From: Ornithinimicrobium sp. F0845
GTDB lineage: Bacteria > Actinomycetota > Actinomycetes > Actinomycetales > Dermatophilaceae
Length of the DNA stretch: 53,315 nucleotides
Direction of reading: 5' to 3'
Assembly (NCBI RefSeq): GCF_023015765.1
Contig: NZ_JALKAL010000019.1
Coordinates: forward strand, 1 to 53,315
The notes beneath the pieces were generated by a model. That model did no database searches, was not told the DNA's origin, and saw only the letters and a list, made by a program, of their open reading frames with translations. The position numbers were made by a program, and so were the translations under genes. Below are positions 41,801-49,378 of this stretch, one piece after another (the first letter of the stretch is position 1; every line of letters begins with the position of its first letter).

Positions 41801-43280
41801 GGGCGTGCTGCTGGTGCCCAACTCCAGCTCCAGCCACCGCGGGATCATGGCGTTCGACCGGGCGGACGGGTCGCTGATCGACGAGACGTTCATCCCCCAC
41901 TACGCCTTCAGCGACAGCACGCTCTACACCCCGAACCACGTGCTGCCGAACGCCGACCACACCGGCTTCCTGGTGGCCGACCAGATCCAGCACGTGATCA
42001 CCGAGTACGACCTGGACGGCAACTTCACGGGCTTCTTCGCCCCGACGAAGGAGGGCGAGGACCGCTCGATCATGCAGAACATCCGCGGGATGGCGTGGTC
42101 GCCGGAGGGCACCCTGATCGTCACGGTCGCCAACGGCGACAACGGCGACTCGCTCGTCGAGTTCGACGCCGACGGCACCTATCTCGGCCGCTTCGTCGAG
42201 CCGGGCCTGGACGGGCTTGACGGGCCGTGGTTCGTCACCTTCCGCGACGACGACGTCCTCGTCTCTGCGAACGGCAGCAGGTCGATCCACTCCTTCAGCC
42301 CGGATGGCTCGAGCGCCAACGAGGCCTTCGCGACGGACCTCAACTGGCCGGAGCAGATCGCCGAGACCCCCGAGGACACCGTCCTGGTGGCCAACTGGAG
42401 CACCCGCACCGGCACGCTGCCGCGCGGCATCCACGAGTACTCCGCGAGCGGCGAGCACCTCGGCCACTACACGGTCGAGGGCGCCACCTCGATCGCCGGC
42501 GTCCACCCGCTCGGCAACGGCAACATCCTGACCACGACCGAGGACGGCGTCTTCGAGATCGACCGCACCGGTGCCGTGGAGGAGCTGGAGCAGGAGGACG
42601 GCCGTGGGCGGTTCATCTCCGAGGTCGTCATGCCCGACCTGATGGGCTGCCAGACGCCGGAGGAGGTCCCGTGGCTGGACGTCGACCCTGCCTCGGGCCA
42701 GACGGCCCGCGGCCAGGAGTCCGGCGTGCGGGTGCTCATGGACAGCACCGGTCTCGCGGCTGGTGACTACACCGCCAACCTCTGCGTCAGCAGCGACGAC
42801 CCGGCCACGCCCTACGTCCCGGTCCTGGTGACCATGACGGTGACCGGCCAGACCTGCGCGACCACGATCACCGGCACGCACTCCGGACCGGTCACCGCCA
42901 CCGGCGGCCTCACCTGCCTCGCGGCCGGTGCCACGGTGCAGGGCCCGGTCACGGTCCGCGGCGGCAGCCTGTTCGCCGACGACGTCACCGTGAGCGGACC
43001 GGTCTCCGGCAACCGGGCGCAGGGCGTGGAGGTCACCGACTCGGTCATCAACGGCCCGCTGACGCTGCGGTCCGGCACGGGCGTGGTCACCGTCGACGGT
43101 AACACCGTCAACGGTCCGGTCACGCTGGACCGCAACTCCACCGGCGAGGTGCCGATCCTGATCGCGGACAACACCATCGGCGGTCCGCTCACCTGCAACC
43201 GGAACACGCCGCCGCCGACCGACGACGGTCGTCCCAACACGGTGGAGGGTCCACGCTCGGGCCAGTGCTCCGACCTTTGA
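38898..43280 (+). CDS. Large secreted S8 subtilase with multidomain C-terminus
   Basis: The 1460-aa protein has a signal peptide (to about residue 29) and an I9-like propeptide (to about 175). The catalytic domain has D217 (GMLDTGVNAEHP), H283 (DNGHGSHTGST) and S610 (GTSMSSPHGAG), with a PA domain inserted (GVFEGTLALIERSDCNFSVKVDNAEDAGAIAVIMVN). Two Ig-like or BACON-like repeats with CALPAWVGVDPASG and a related CQTPEEVPWLDVDPASG unit bracket a propeller-like region (residues about 960-1250). The last 140 residues are a Gly/Val-rich beta-helix-like domain with repeated GPVTV strands and paired cysteines. No LPxTG or lipobox, so it is secreted or held by the terminal domain. It is expected to degrade extracellular protein. 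Confidence 0.92.
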   Translation: MPTPRSRSRVAASLALALGLTLAAPQIAQSRVVDDVTDDPAGASMSSARSAAASPELSPGTADELLPESPSGVYLVRLEESPLATYQGGTDALAATSPEATGEARLDVDSSDSRAYLDHLAEVQEEAGLAIEDLLGRDVVVTDSYTHALNGIALELSAEEATALVGQPGIAAVEPDQEWELDTDVSNDIINSPAIWAGETGDGVGTKGEGVIVGMLDTGVNAEHPSFAATDGEGYTHTNPNGAGTYVGVCAPDATPHEDICNDKLIGAYTMLGAGSALDDNGHGSHTGSTMAGNAHTAVFQVGADTYELPVSGVAPRANVISYKVCSILCSSLASVAAVEQAIIDGTDVLNYSISGPDNPWGNSVDLAFLAAYESGIFVAASAGNDGPGASTVAKTAPWNAAVAATNSPRLIAHDVSVTGPTPVPEEVTGLAGVPGTGPGVTTPVSGELREASVVDPDNGRGCEDFPAGVFEGTLALIERSDCNFSVKVDNAEDAGAIAVIMVNQFPGPPVVMGALESTDIPSVMVANGEGTALREFVVAHPGATVTLDSSTVLTMTDEWSTMVADFSSRGPSDFDLLAPTFAAPGRNILAATMASDGQTARYEFMQGTSMSSPHGAGAGALLRALHPDWSPAEIRSALASTAVAEGMLKDDGTTPADPYDVGSGLLDLDAAGRVGLVLDESVEDFQAADPDEGGDPKTLNLPAFVDQNCLGTCSWTREVTSVADVATTYSTSVSAPEGVTMTVEPASFTIEAGATQTITVTADMAGLTGGEALFGDVRLTTDGTHGGGAQVADVHYPVVLVKGEAEMVVEPTEISSLLGVDEQATHTVTITNEGGAPMEWTVGQDGGCALPAWVGVDPASGSLATGEEQEVTVTFDSADMSGGQYAASLCLASNDPHNPVVTVALALEVVEIPVVDVSTGELAVTQPAGTVTSESLTIGNAGYGVLDWTFEDPEAGPSDERIQQLREGVLLVPNSSSSHRGIMAFDRADGSLIDETFIPHYAFSDSTLYTPNHVLPNADHTGFLVADQIQHVITEYDLDGNFTGFFAPTKEGEDRSIMQNIRGMAWSPEGTLIVTVANGDNGDSLVEFDADGTYLGRFVEPGLDGLDGPWFVTFRDDDVLVSANGSRSIHSFSPDGSSANEAFATDLNWPEQIAETPEDTVLVANWSTRTGTLPRGIHEYSASGEHLGHYTVEGATSIAGVHPLGNGNILTTTEDGVFEIDRTGAVEELEQEDGRGRFISEVVMPDLMGCQTPEEVPWLDVDPASGQTARGQESGVRVLMDSTGLAAGDYTANLCVSSDDPATPYVPVLVTMTVTGQTCATTITGTHSGPVTATGGLTCLAAGATVQGPVTVRGGSLFADDVTVSGPVSGNRAQGVEVTDSVINGPLTLRSGTGVVTVDGNTVNGPVTLDRNSTGEVPILIADNTIGGPLTCNRNTPPPTDDGRPNTVEGPRSGQCSDL

Positions 43281-43329
43281 GCGAGTCGATCCACGGCACG
43301 GAAGGCTGGCAGCGCGTAGCGTCACGGGC

Positions 43330-44706
43330 ATGACCCAGTCACTCCAGACCGAGATCCTCGTCCTCGGCTGGGGCAAGGCGGGCAAGACGCTCGCCGGTGC
43401 CCTCGGCCGCGCCGGGCGCAGCGTCACCCTGGTGGAGCAGGCCGCGGACATGGTCGGCGGCACCTGCATCAACATCGGCTGCGTGCCGACCAAGGCGCTG
43501 GTCCACAGCGCTCAGGGGCGGCGGGAGGAGGATGACGCCTCGGCATACTTCCGCGCCGCGGTCGACCGCCGGGACACCCTGATCGAGAAGCTCAACGCGG
43601 CCAACCGGGCGATGCTCGAGCCGGTCGACCAGGTGCGGCTCGTCGTCGGCGGCGTCGCGGAGTTCACCGGTCCGCGTCGCGTGCGAGTCACCGGCGGCCC
43701 GGACGAGCTGGAGATCGTGGCCGAGCAGGTCATCGTCAACACCGGCGCGGTGCCGCGCCGGCTCGACGTGCCCGGCGCGGACGGCCCGCGGGTGCACGAC
43801 TCCACCTCGATCCAGCACGTCGACCCGTTCCCGGCGCGGCTGGCGATCGTGGGGGCGGGGCCGGTTGCGCTGGAGTTCGCGAGCATGTTCGCCCGGTTCG
43901 GCAGCGAGGTCACGCTGCTCGAGCGCGGCGAGCGGATCCTGCGGCGCGAGGACCCGGACGTCGCCGCGTCGGTGCAGCAGGCGCTGGAGGACGAGGGCGT
44001 GCGCATCCTCACCGGTGCCGAGCCGACCGCGATCGAGGACGACGGCGGCAGTATGACGGTGCGCACCCGCGCCGGCGACGTCACCGCCGACGCGGCGCTG
44101 GTCGCCGTGGGCCGGGTGCCCGCGACCGCTGGCCTGGGCCTGGAGACGGCCGGGATCGACGTGGGCGAGCGCGGCGAGGTGGTGGTCGACGACCTGCTCC
44201 GGGCGAGCGCCGAGGGGGTCTGGGCCGTCGGTGACGTCAACGGCGGGCCGCAGCAGACCTACGTGTCGTATGACGACTACCGGATCGTGCTGTCCCAGCT
44301 CGCGGGCTCGGGCGGTCGCAGTCGTGCGGACCGGGTGGCCGTGCCGACGACCCTCTTCATGACCCCGCCGCTGGGCCGGGTCGGGCTCTCCGAGACCGAG
44401 GCCGTGGGGCAGGGCCGCCGCGTCACCGTCTATGCCAAGGAGGTCGCCACGATCGCGGTCATGCCGCGCCCCAAGACACTGGGGGAGACCCACGGCCTGA
44501 TCAAGGTCGTCGTCGACGCCGACACCGACGCGGTCCTCGGTGCGGCGCTGCACACCGTCGACGCCCAGGAGCTGGTCAACCTGGTGGCGCTCGCGATGCG
44601 CACCGGCACCACGAGACAACAGCTCCTGGACGGGATCTGGACCCACCCGTCGACCACCGAGGCGCTCAACGAGGTCCTGGCGGGCGGTCGCGCGGGTCGC
44701 GGGTGA
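43330..44706 (+). CDS. RclA-like flavin-dependent disulfide reductase
   Basis: The 458-aa protein is a pyridine nucleotide-disulfide oxidoreductase. GWGKAGKTLAGAL (GxGxxG, FAD), redox pair C46 and C51 in GGTCINIGCVPTK, second nucleotide site IVGAGPVALEFASMFARFGSEVTLLE and the end HPSTTEALNEVL are present. The overall pattern (GKAGKTLA, YDDYRIV, VFMTPPLGRVGLSE) matches RclA of E. coli, a reactive-chlorine/copper defence enzyme, better than dihydrolipoamide dehydrogenase. An AraC-type gene follows, as rclR neighbours rclA in E. coli. TAGCGT lies 7 nt before ATG 43330. Activity is inferred. Confidence 0.88.
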   Translation: MTQSLQTEILVLGWGKAGKTLAGALGRAGRSVTLVEQAADMVGGTCINIGCVPTKALVHSAQGRREEDDASAYFRAAVDRRDTLIEKLNAANRAMLEPVDQVRLVVGGVAEFTGPRRVRVTGGPDELEIVAEQVIVNTGAVPRRLDVPGADGPRVHDSTSIQHVDPFPARLAIVGAGPVALEFASMFARFGSEVTLLERGERILRREDPDVAASVQQALEDEGVRILTGAEPTAIEDDGGSMTVRTRAGDVTADAALVAVGRVPATAGLGLETAGIDVGERGEVVVDDLLRASAEGVWAVGDVNGGPQQTYVSYDDYRIVLSQLAGSGGRSRADRVAVPTTLFMTPPLGRVGLSETEAVGQGRRVTVYAKEVATIAVMPRPKTLGETHGLIKVVVDADTDAVLGAALHTVDAQELVNLVALAMRTGTTRQQLLDGIWTHPSTTEALNEVLAGGRAGRG

Positions 44707-44740
44707 CGTTCGTTGCGGTCTCCGCTGGGACACTGGGGAG

Positions 44741-45717
44741 GTGACCGTCGCCCGCATGCACAGCCCGGTGCTCACCGACTTCCGCACCCGTGACCCGGAG
44801 CTGGCGCGTGCCCTGGTGGCGGAGGCCTACTCCGACAGCAGGTTGCGGATCTCCGGCAGCCAGGAGGGCTTCCGGTTCCGGCAGGCCCGGCGCGACCTCG
44901 GCGAGGTGCATCTGGACACCTTCCACAACACGCTGACCACGCAGTACACGATGGATCCGCTGAAGCGCCTGGTCGTCTGCCGGGTGCTCGGCGGCACGAT
45001 GGACATCGAGGTCGGTCGCGAGCACCGCCGGGTGGGCACCGGTAAGGTGGTGCTCGTCGCGCCCCCCGACAGCCCCTATCGCACCCGGGTGCACGGGGCG
45101 CACTTCGAGCTCATCGGCGTGGAGACCTCCCTCATCCACCGTCTGATCAGCCCGACGACCCGGACCCGGCGCCGGCGCGGCTACGGCGCCTGACCACCGA
45201 ACCGCTCGACCCCCGGGCGGCGCGCACCTGGCAGCGGGTCGTCGACTACGTCACGCATCTGACCGACGAGGAGGACGCGGTGTCCCATCCGCTGGTGCTC
45301 GAGGAGGCCGGTCGACTGCTGGCCGCCACCCTGCTCAGCACCTTCGACCGGACCGCCGCGACTCCCGAGCCGGAGGGGCGCAGCTCCTCGGCCGTGATCA
45401 CCCGACGGGCCATCGCCTACATGGAGACCAACCCCGACCTCCAGATCGGGGTGGCGGACATCGCGGGGGCGGTCATGGTCTCGGTGCGCAGCCTGCAGCT
45501 GGCCTTCCGTCGGGAGCTGGACACGACGCCGATGGCCCACCTGCGGAGGGTGCGCCTCGACCGTGTGCACGCGGAGCTCGTGCGGGGCGATTCGCAGGCG
45601 GGCGCCACCGTCACGGCCATCGCCACGCGCTGGGGCTTCCCGAACAACAGCCGGTTCGCCGCGCAGTACCGCCAGGCTTTCGGCATGCTGCCGAGCCAGA
45701 CCCTGCACGGCGCCTGA
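44741..45717 (+). pseudogene. AraC family regulator split by a frameshift
   Basis: The N-terminal effector domain is in one frame (44741-45193) and the HTH domain in another. At 45150-45153 AGCCCGAC reads in the first frame into RTRRRRGYGA and stops; in the second frame the same DNA reads PDDPDPAPARLRRLT...PRAARTWQRVVDYVTHL, which is what AraC proteins show between the two domains. One extra C in the CCC run would restore a 325-aa protein. The HTH part (IGVADIAGAVMVSVRSLQLAFRRELDTTPMAHLRRVRL and AIATRWGFPNNSRFAAQYRQAFG) is otherwise intact. Either a real one-base deletion or a sequencing error. Start at GTG 44741 or ATG 44756 is uncertain. Confidence 0.8.
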
Positions 45718-45833
45718 CCGGGAAGGACGACATTCGCTCAGGTCGGTGCGGGCCTGCGCTCAGGGGACTTGTGACACAGGCCCCTGCAGCGCAGACTATG
45801 GGCGTCACCCAACTCTCGTCAGGAGGTCTCCAC

Positions 45834-46709
45834 GTGCAAGGACAAGAGCTGGCCGGCCTCGTGGAGAGGCTGAGCGCCGAGCCCGAGCTCGACTACACCC
45901 TGGACCAGGTGGTCGAGGTGGCCAGTGCCAACGTCCCCGGCTGTGAGCTGTGCGCGGTGTCCCTGGTGCGCCGCGGGGAGATCGAGCACGCGACCGCGAC
46001 CGACCCGCTCGCCCAGGAGCTGGGCGCGCTGCAGGTGGAGCTCGAGGAGGGTCCCTCCCTCGAGGCCTCCTGGGACCACGAGATCCTGCTGATCGAGGAC
46101 CTGGGGAGAGAGACCCGCTGGCCCCGGTGGGTCCGCGAGGCGAGGAGTCGGGGCATCGGCTCGTCCCTGACGCTCCTGCTGCCCGTGGACGGCCCGTCGG
46201 CCACGCTGAGCATGTACTCCCGCCGGCCGGGAGCCTTCGACCAGACCTCGATCGACCTGGCCGCGGTCTACGCGCGCCTCTCGGGCGTGGCGGTGCAGCA
46301 GGCCTACCACCAGGACGGGCTGCGCACCGCGATGCAGAGCCGGCTGGCCATCGGCGTGGCCCAGGGCATCCTCATGCAGCGCTACGGCATCTCCCTCGAC
46401 CGGGCCTTCGAGGTGCTGCGCCGACGGTCCAACGAGACCAACACCAAGCTGCGGGACGTGGCGCTGGACATCGTGCACCAGACCGACCCGCGCGCCCTGG
46501 AGGGTCCGGCGCTCCAGAGCAGCTCGAACAGCCTGACCAAGAACGGCACGAACGCCTCGACTCAGGGCAGCTCGGCCGCGAAGGCGGAGCAGACGTCCTC
46601 CCCGAAGAGCACGAACCTGACCAGTTCCAGCGTCCCGGAGCTGGAGCCCAGCCAGTCGCCCACCGCGGAGACCGCCACCCTGGCGACCTCCGCGGCGTCC
46701 CAGCCGTAG
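45834..46709 (+). CDS. GAF-ANTAR RNA-binding antiterminator regulator
   Basis: The 291-aa protein has a GAF sensor domain (residues about 20-155) and an ANTAR domain from about 162 ([37 protein letters not shown]...LRDVALDIV). ANTAR proteins bind RNA hairpins to prevent termination. A Ser/Thr/Asn-rich tail of about 65 residues follows, of which the last 49 are antisense to the macrodomain gene. AGGAGG 7 nt before GTG 45834 fixes the start. The tail is unusual: ANTAR is normally at or near the C-terminus. Confidence 0.9.
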   Translation: MQGQELAGLVERLSAEPELDYTLDQVVEVASANVPGCELCAVSLVRRGEIEHATATDPLAQELGALQVELEEGPSLEASWDHEILLIEDLGRETRWPRWVREARSRGIGSSLTLLLPVDGPSATLSMYSRRPGAFDQTSIDLAAVYARLSGVAVQQAYHQDGLRTAMQSRLAIGVAQGILMQRYGISLDRAFEVLRRRSNETNTKLRDVALDIVHQTDPRALEGPALQSSSNSLTKNGTNASTQGSSAAKAEQTSSPKSTNLTSSSVPELEPSQSPTAETATLATSAASQP

Positions 46710-47083
46710 ACGCCTGCGGACACGGCCGGGAAGGCCACCGACCGCGCCCCCACCTGCGCCGCCACGTCCAGGCTGCGGGTGAAGCAGCTGGCCAGCAGCG
46801 CCTGGTCGGTCTGCCCGCGGTGCCGGTTGGGTCCGACGGTGTGGATCACCCACCGGGCCGGGAGCCGGCCGGCTCCGGTGGCCACCGCCTCACCGACCGG
46901 CAGCCCGTCGGGCCACGCGCCCGCCCGCAGCCTCCGGCACTCCTCGAGCAGCTCCCGCCCGGCCGCGGCGTGGATCGCCCCGTCGACCCCGCCGCCGCCG
47001 AGCAGCGAGGAGTTGGCCGCGTTGACGATCGCGTCCACCTGCTGAGCGGTGATATCTCCCTGCACGGCCTCGACGACGGTCAT
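46562..47083 (-). CDS. Macrodomain O-acetyl-ADP-ribose deacetylase-type protein
   Basis: The 173-aa protein is a single macrodomain: [39 protein letters not shown] (ADP-ribose binding and catalytic Asn/Gly loop), [13 protein letters not shown] and [20 protein letters not shown]. Such enzymes hydrolyse O-acetyl-ADP-ribose, a sirtuin product, or ADP-ribosyl-protein. The window also encodes a sirtuin, but 43 kb away. The 3' end overlaps the GAF-ANTAR gene by 148 bp on the other strand. ATG 47083 is used. Confidence 0.93.
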   Translation of the reverse strand: MTVVEAVQGDITAQQVDAIVNAANSSLLGGGGVDGAIHAAAGRELLEECRRLRAGAWPDGLPVGEAVATGAGRLPARWVIHTVGPNRHRGQTDQALLASCFTRSLDVAAQVGARSVAFPAVSAGVYGWDAAEVARVAVSAVGDWLGSSSGTLELVRFVLFGEDVCSAFAAELP

Positions 47084-47111
47084 CACCTCATCATGCCAAC
47101 GGCTAAACCGG

Positions 47112-47140
47112 TTGGGCCAGGCGGAGCGCCTTCCTATCGT
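47112..47140 (+). promoter_or_regulatory. Leaderless-type promoter of DUF2268 gene
   Basis: TTGGGC (47112-47117), 17-bp spacer, TATCGT (47135-47140), then 8 nt to ATG 47149. Confidence 0.6.
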
Positions 47141-47148
47141 GGGGGACT

Positions 47149-48060
47149 ATGACGATCACCGTGCTGGACACAGACGCCGCCATGCAGGAGATCCTGGGGG
47201 CCGAGCCCGCGGACCGTCCCGAGCTGCTGCGCCGAGCGATCGAGCCGGCGGCCGGGATGTACCGCTACTTCCCGGGTGAGGTGGACCTGGTCGCGATGCA
47301 CGCGATGGGCTCCGGCTTCCCGCTCGACCGCGACCAGGAGGCCTGCCGGCGGGCGCTGGAGACGTTGCGTGGCGCCGACGCCTGGACCCGGATCGAGACG
47401 GCTCTGCACGACGGCGTCGGTGCCCAGCTCGCGGCGACACCAGGCATCACGGTGCCGGACCTCACGGTGCTCTTCCTCCTCGGTGACCCCGCGGACGGCT
47501 ACTTCATGGGCGCGGGCCGGGGGGTGATCGGCAACGGCAGCGTGACGGGTTATCTCGCCATCACCGTGTGGCCGACACCGGAGGTCCTGGAGCAGCTGGA
47601 GGCCATCGCCGTCCACGAGCTGCACCACAACCTGCGCTTCGCGCCCGGAGGTGTGATCTGGGACCCTGCCACGGTGACCGTGGGCGACCAATTCGTGTCC
47701 GAGGGGCTGGCCGACGCCTTCGCCCGGCAGCTCTACGGCGACGAGGTCGGGCGCAGCCTGATGGGCCGTGCGACCCGGCACGACGACGCGGCGTTCGAGA
47801 AGGTGCTGACCGGGCTGGAGATCACCGGGATGCACAACTTTGCGGCCTGGGTGCACGGGGACGAGGCAGCGGAGCGGTTCGGCGCGACGCCGGTCGGCGT
47901 GCCTGCCGGGGCCGGCTACTCTGCGGGCAACCGGTTGGTCGACGCCTACCTGGAGGCCACGGGCCAGACCGCCGACCAGGTGCTCCACGTGCCCGCTCGC
48001 GAGGTCATCGACATCGCGCTCAACGCGCAGCCTCCCACTCGGCCCGCAGCACACCCATGA
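47149..48060 (+). CDS. DUF2268-type predicted zinc protease
   Basis: The 303-aa protein carries HELHH at residues 156-160 (AIAVHELHHNLRF), an HExxH zinc motif, and a third-ligand candidate in DQFVSEGLADAFARQLYG. This is the DUF2268/YjaZ-like layout of predicted Zn-dependent proteases; no signal peptide is visible, so it is cytosolic. Its 3' end overlaps the GNAT gene by 41 bp on the opposite strand. Substrate is unknown. Confidence 0.85.
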   Translation: MTITVLDTDAAMQEILGAEPADRPELLRRAIEPAAGMYRYFPGEVDLVAMHAMGSGFPLDRDQEACRRALETLRGADAWTRIETALHDGVGAQLAATPGITVPDLTVLFLLGDPADGYFMGAGRGVIGNGSVTGYLAITVWPTPEVLEQLEAIAVHELHHNLRFAPGGVIWDPATVTVGDQFVSEGLADAFARQLYGDEVGRSLMGRATRHDDAAFEKVLTGLEITGMHNFAAWVHGDEAAERFGATPVGVPAGAGYSAGNRLVDAYLEATGQTADQVLHVPAREVIDIALNAQPPTRPAAHP

Positions 48061-48604
48061 TGATCGCGTCGACCCGCTCGCCGTCATACTCCAGCGCCTC
48101 GCGGCGACGGCCCTCGACCACGAACCCGACCTTCTCGTAGACCCGCTGCGCCCGCGGGTTGAAGGCATAGACCTCCAGGTCGATCCGGTGCAGCGGCAAA
48201 TGGGTGAAGGCGTAGTCGATGAGCAGCCGGATCGCCTCGGTCCCCAGCCCGCGGCCACGGCCGGCCGGGCCGAGCAGGGTGCGGAAGTTGCAGGTGCGAC
48301 TGCCCTCGTCCCACTCGTTGAGCACGACCTCCCCGACGGTCTCCCCGGTCGCGTTGTCCACCACCATCAGGTCCAGCCGGTCGGTCTGGTCGTTGCGGGT
48401 GGAGTACCACGCCAGCAGCCTCGCCGGGTCCTCCTGCGCGGACTCCGCCTCGGCGGTGCTGTGAAAGCTCCCGGTCAGCCGGCGCAGCTCCGGATCGTGC
48501 AGTATGTCGGCCAGCACAGCGATGTCCTCGGGCGCCACCGGGCGCAGGGTGACCAGGTCGCCGGTCAGGGTCGGCTTGTCAGCGAAGGTGCGGGTGGTGC
48601 TCAT
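48020..48604 (-). CDS. GNAT family N-acetyltransferase (RimJ/RimL-like)
   Basis: The 194-aa protein has the GNAT fold of the RimJ/RimL type: LVTLRPVAPEDIAVLADILHDPELRRLTG, IGxxxLN-like GEVVLNEWDEGSRTCNFRTLLGPAGRGRGLGTEAIRLLIDYAF (acetyl-CoA pyrophosphate loop R/G-x-x-G) and HRIDLEVYAFNPRAQRVYEKVGFVVEGRRREAL. It acetylates an amino group of a protein or small molecule; target is unknown. Start ATG 48604 is chosen over a longer form reaching 48640. Confidence 0.93.
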   Translation of the reverse strand: MSTTRTFADKPTLTGDLVTLRPVAPEDIAVLADILHDPELRRLTGSFHSTAEAESAQEDPARLLAWYSTRNDQTDRLDLMVVDNATGETVGEVVLNEWDEGSRTCNFRTLLGPAGRGRGLGTEAIRLLIDYAFTHLPLHRIDLEVYAFNPRAQRVYEKVGFVVEGRRREALEYDGERVDAIIMGVLRAEWEAAR

Positions 48605-48746
48605 CCGGCCAGCCTCACAGGCGCTCGCCCTCGGTGCCACCCGTTTCCCGGGCGAGGGTTTGCTGGCAGGGGTGTTGCGGGCGGGGGTGCTGGTTGGGCT
48701 CGCCGCCGCACACGGGCCCTCCTACCGTGAGGAGAGGAACACCCAG

Positions 48747-49310
48747 GTGAGCAGGCATCCCGTGACATTCACGATCCCACAGGACTGGCCAGAGGAGTCG
48801 CGCGAGGCCGCGCAGCTGGTGCTGGACGCCCACGGCGACCCGGACGAGGCGACCGACACCCGGCTGATCTGGCACGACGCCGGTGACTGGAAGCGCATCA
48901 TCGCGACCAAGGCCTTCCACGAGCACCGGTTCCCCGCCCCGCACATCGACTGCGTGGAGTCGGTGCTGGACTACCACGTGCCACCCGAGAAGGCCACCGA
49001 GCTGGCGGTCTTCGACGGCAGCGTGATGATCGACCGGACGGCCGGGGAGATCTCGGCGCGCTGCCACGACGAGCAGGCCAACTTCCTGGCTCTCAACCTG
49101 GCGCACGACATCGTCACCGGATCGCGGACGCCCCGCGAGGCGCGTGACTACTACGCCGAGGAGTTCCTCAACGCCCGGCGCAAGGGTCCGACCCCCTACA
49201 TGGACGGCCTGCGCTTCACCCCAAAGACCGACACCAAGGACCCCGACGAGCCGATCCTGTCCGACGCCCAGCTGGAGCGGGCCGTGGCCGAGGGCGAGCA
49301 GCAGGGCTGA
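48747..49310 (+). CDS. Conserved-looking protein of unknown function
   Basis: The 187-aa product is not a family I recognise. It has no signal peptide or membrane helix, is acidic, and has a central well-ordered region (HDAGDWKRIIATKAFHEHRFPAPHIDCVESVLDYHVPPEKA, FDGSVMIDRTAGEISARCHDEQANFLALNLAHDIV). The polar C-terminus contains DTKDPDEPILSDAQLERAVAEG. GAGGAGAGG upstream supports GTG 48747, and TACCGT at 48723 could be its -10. A longer in-frame start exists at 48504 but would overlap the GNAT gene. Confidence 0.75.
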   Translation: MSRHPVTFTIPQDWPEESREAAQLVLDAHGDPDEATDTRLIWHDAGDWKRIIATKAFHEHRFPAPHIDCVESVLDYHVPPEKATELAVFDGSVMIDRTAGEISARCHDEQANFLALNLAHDIVTGSRTPREARDYYAEEFLNARRKGPTPYMDGLRFTPKTDTKDPDEPILSDAQLERAVAEGEQQG

Positions 49311-49378
49311 GTCTGCGCGTCGTCACGCCTTTCGCTCAACGTCACCCTCGACCCTCCCTCACGCGCCTCGACGCACCC

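Noticed and set aside
39822-43493. Long open frame on the minus strand (over 1200 codons)
   Set aside because: Antisense shadow of the subtilase gene; composition is Arg/Gly/Val/His-rich and shows no family features.
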